This document shows positions 56,801-64,000 of a stretch of DNA of 64,000 nucleotides, in pieces. Each line of letters starts with the position of its first letter. Positions within the stretch are counted from its first letter, which is position 1. The position numbers and the translations under genes were made by a program. The notes below the pieces were generated by a model. That model was not told where the DNA came from, ran no database searches, and was given only the letters and a program-made list of their open reading frames with translations. Origin of the DNA: Diphasiastrum complanatum (taxonomy: Eukaryota > Streptophyta > Lycopodiopsida > Lycopodiales > Lycopodiaceae); NCBI GenBank assembly GCA_029204225.1, contig CM055095.1, positions 48,871,364 through 48,935,363 of the forward strand. Direction: 5' to 3'.

Positions 56801-57900
56801 TCATGGTGGTTTGCTTTGTAATTCATAATCAAATTCTTGCAATGACAAAATCCATTTCATTAAGCGACCAGGTGGTTCCATCTTGTTCATCATCAGTGTC
56901 ACTGCTTCACTCTTTGTAAAAAACGTTATTTTCCTGTGTAGAAGATAGTGCCTGAATTTAGTAGCGGCATATGCAATTCCTAGACAGATCTTCTCGACTT
57001 TTGTATACTTGGGTTCTACTGCATTTAGCTTACGACCAACAAAGGTGATTGGATGATACACTTCATCCCATATTTGAGCTAGACGATAGTTGATACAGGT
57101 ATCTGTAATATGATCATACATCAGTGGTTTCAATATTGGGGCTTTTACTAAAGCTTCTTTCAGGTTTCGAAAGGATTGTTCACATTCCTCATTCCAATTC
57201 CACTCAGATTCCTCTTTCAGTAATCCAGTCATAGGGTAGGTTATTGAGGCATAGGCCATTACGTAGTTTCTATAATAGCCTCTCCCTCCTAAGAAAGATT
57301 GTAATTGGGTAACTGTGGAGGGTGACATGGTGGCTAAAAGCATCGCAATTTTTTTTGGATCAGTGGCTATACCATAACGACTGATAACATGTCCTAATAG
57401 CACACCATAGGGTACTTTGAGTATACGCTTGTTGGCATTCAGGGCTATACAAGTAGTAGCACACTTCTAAAAACATTTTTCAAGTATTGCCAAGTGTTCT
57501 TTAATAGAAGATGCTCCACATAGATCATCCATAAAGATTTTCAAGTTTCTGTCCAAGATATCTTCAAAATTTTCATTCATAAACCTTTGATAAGTGGCTG
57601 GAGGTTTGATAAACCGAAAGACATAATGTGATAGGCGAAGACTCCAAAGGTGGTGGTGAAAGTGGTCTTTAGTTTATCTTCATTAGCAATGGCTATTTGG
57701 TTATATCCAGCAAAATAGTCCATGAAAGAGTAGATTTCTCTCCCTGCCAATTCTTCTAGCACTTGGTCTATAAAAGGTAACGGGTAATAATCCTTCCTTG
57801 TATGCTTGTTTAGTTGCTTATAGTCGACACAAACTCAAATTTGAGTAGAACTATTTTTTGGTCGTGGGACTATTGGTGAACACCATTCCGTATTGTCCAC
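56801..57900 (-). pseudogene. Gypsy 2 reverse transcriptase and RNase H
   Basis: RT landmarks run from YFAGYNQIAIANEDKLKT and FAYHIMSFGLSN to KIFMDDL (active-site aspartates kept), VISRYGIATDPKK, FLGGRGYYRNYVMAYA, then RNase H KPLMYDH, HPITFVGRKLN and YTKVEKICLGIAYAATKFRH, ending LMKWILSLQEFDYEL. The RNase H start DASD-like motif is changed to ITDTC. Several stops and frame changes break it. Confidence 0.8.
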
Positions 57901-58320
57901 AGAAAAGATCAATCCAGCTTCTTTCAATCATTCTAATTCCTTTAGTACTCCTTCTTTCATGTGAAATGGCAACCTTCGTTGTTTCTGCCTAATGGGTTTA
58001 GCATTAGGTTTCAGGGGTATAGTATGCTTCACTAAATCTGGAGGTATTCCTTTCAGATCTGAATAATTCCAAGCAAATATGTCCTGATATTTTTTGCACA
58101 AGTCCTCATGAGTTTTTTTGTCTTTTGGGCTTAGGTGAGCACCTACTTTGATCTTCTTAGGTTCACCCTCTGTTCCAAGGTTTATAAGATAGATATCAGG
58201 TTCTCTAACTTTGGGAGGTGGTTCATCTGGGGTATTCCACTCTAAGCTTAGTACATCCCTTAATTCTATATCATCATCTGTTGATATTTCAGAGCTAGTA
58301 TCACTATTAGTGAGTTATCT

Positions 58321-62894
<4,574 letters not shown>

Positions 62895-63029
62895 ATTGTT
62901 AATGCTTGTTGTTTGTCAAATTGCCAATCTAGATCAACTTTTTGTGTCTAGTTTTTTGATAGATTGTTAAGGAAGCATCCAATCACTCTTATGGATCTTT
63001 TGTAGATCCATTTATGGTCCTAAAGTACA
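62895..63029 (+). repeat. Fragment of the copia-4 LTR
   Basis: This is the plus-strand counterpart of the 3' end of the LTR at 49064-49765 (landmarks: GCCAATCTAGATCAACTTTTT, GATGGATTG-like AAGCATCCAATCACTCTTAT, ATTTATGGTCCTAAAGTAC). Similarity stops at both ends, so it is a truncated piece. Confidence 0.75.
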
Positions 63030-64000
63030 GTACTGTTTTTTTTACAAAAATTATTTTATGCACCTTATTGAAATTATGTCCTCCAAGAAAATGAGACAGT
63101 GCCTTGATTGCCATAATCATAGTTTCACCATGTTGATGAAACTTTGAATGGGCAACACTTATCTCATTATTCTCGAAGGACTTCAGATAGTGCCCTAGTG
63201 TATGATCTCTTGAAAATTCTCCAGCAGAAGAACTCTGCCCTCCTCGACGAATTGCGAAATCATCAAGGAAACTTGTTTCCTGAAATGATAAAAAACAAAG
63301 TAAGTTTCAGTATATAATCTGACATAACAAATCTACTAGTACTTGATAAGAGACAAAAACTTACGCATTCGGCTTTGTCTTCTCTGATTACTGTCTCTCC
63401 ATCAAGATTATGTCCACCTTTCGATGTCAATATTGTTGGTGAATAGACAGTTGGCTATGGAAAACCAAGTTCACTTTGGATTCTAAGAAACTCCTTCATC
63501 GTCTTTGTTGCGCATTTTCTCCACAACCATTTTCAAGAAATCTTTCCTGAATAAAACTTATCATTATGTACATTGTCAACACCAGGGAGAAGATCATTAG
63601 CATCAAAATCAATTATATCCGAAAATTCATCAAGCTCTTTGCTCAAAATGCAAAGAGTCTCAACTTCAGTGAAGTCAAAAAAATCCGATATTGTCAAAAA
63701 AGATTATTATCTATATTATAAGTAGGCAAAGTGATCGAATATTTATCAGAAGGAGAAAGAGTAGTTGGTGTTCTAGGGCCTATAAAAGTAGTCCTATTTC
63801 GAACAGGATCAAAATAAGAACAATCATCTAAATTAGCACTCGTATCAATAAAAAGAGTATCTATATCTACAATCTTTGACTTTTCAGACTTTGTACCACT
63901 AGAAAAAGCTGTTTCAGAAGTGGAGGACACAGCCTCCGAATCGTCAGAAATATTTAACAAAAGAAAAAAAAACATAAGCAGACTGAAAATTAACAAATCT
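63030..64000 (-). pseudogene. Decayed minus-strand gene running out of the window
   Basis: From the right edge: an open frame with SSTSETAFSSGTKSEKSKIV, DTLFIDTSANLDDCSYFDP and PRTPTTLSPSDKYSITLPT. A T-run slip near 63690 follows, then SDFFDFTEVETLCILSKEL and DIIDFDANDLLPGVDNVH, then EFLRIQSELGFP and a TAG, PTVYSPTILTSKGG, EDKAEC and a GTAAGT donor (about 63365). The last piece, behind a TTTCAG acceptor (about 63281), reads ETSFLDDFAIRRGGQSSSAG and ISVAHSKFHQHGET. Family unknown. Confidence 0.35.

Larger units (their letters stand above)
54990..58320 (-). mobile_element. Ty3/gypsy remnant 2 (Tat/Athila-like), minus strand
   Basis: Minus-strand order from 58320: linker with DIFAWNYSDLKGIP and KQRRLPFHMKE, RT with FIDQVLEELAGREIYSFMD and MDYFAGYNQIAI, FMDD active site near 57530, VISRYGIATDPKKI, RNase H (57250-56801), zinc-binding and core integrase (56632-56099), and integrase C-terminus (55982-55449). 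PR-RT-RH-INT order gives Ty3/gypsy. The DIFAW/LKGIP entry is typical of Tat/Athila-type elements and there is no chromodomain. LTRs and gag were not found. Confidence 0.75.

Noticed and set aside
54990-58320. Endogenous pararetrovirus (caulimovirus) origin for the RT-RNase H region
   Set aside because: An integrase with zinc module and DD(E) core follows RNase H, and no movement or coat protein was seen, so it is a Ty3/gypsy retrotransposon.

Overview
The window looks like nuclear DNA of a land plant. A leucine-rich-repeat gene with a signal peptide and the last four exons of a plant DUF707 gene are the only host genes I can place with confidence. Almost everything else is decayed transposable-element sequence: Ty1/copia, Ty3/gypsy (a chromovirus and a second, Tat/Athila-like element), CACTA/En-Spm pieces, hAT-type MITEs and very long perfect dinucleotide arrays. 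I see no bacterial, plastid or mitochondrial gene layout. A large, repeat-rich genome such as a fern would fit, but the sequence alone does not fix the lineage.

Layout. 1-10892: 3' end of a DUF707 gene (exons 2319-2372, 2834-2923, 10561-10596, 10743-10892). Its third visible intron is 7.6 kb and carries a MITE with an 8-bp target duplication and a broken chromovirus (5205-9183). A slice of a copia leader and gag sits between that chromovirus's truncated 5' LTR and its protease. 11761-16200: minus-strand copia remnant 1 (3' LTR, unusual 3' internal region, protease with a 213-bp tandem duplication, gag), fused to the 3' internal region of another copy (1b). 16751-17494: small decayed multi-exon gene. 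18154-22000: plus-strand copia remnant 2. 23320-32320: two diverged copies of a Transposase_24-like gene, a DUF4218 transposase fragment, a possible transposase-associated zinc-finger exon, CACGCGTGG-rich DNA and a solo-LTR-like copy of the chromovirus LTR. 33768-38485: minus-strand copia remnant 3 with 5' LTR, primer-binding site, gag, protease and an integrase whose DDE residues are intact, but with almost all of RT missing. 40200-40560: array of a GACGTCGGAATCC-type palindromic motif. 42048-43343: intact secreted LRR gene. 45549-49765: two copia remnants facing each other (5, plus; 4, minus). 49900-52836: decayed multi-exon gene ending in exons that resemble a Ulp1/C48 cysteine protease. 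53272-53955: intact orphan ORF. 54990-58320: minus-strand gypsy remnant. 60713-64000: microsatellite, possible gypsy LTR plus primer-binding site, fragment of the copia-4 LTR, and a decayed minus-strand gene leaving the window.

How it fits together. The host genes are islands in nested, mostly dead elements. Several disabling changes are G-to-A or C-to-T type (Trp to stop, Gln to stop, and the catalytic integrase Glu to Lys in both gypsy elements), as expected from cytosine-methylation decay. The most unusual signal is that copia remnants 1, 1b, 2 and 3 share protein-like blocks downstream of gag-protease in place of reverse transcriptase and RNase H. This suggests a non-autonomous gag-protease copia family with its own conserved 3' internal region.
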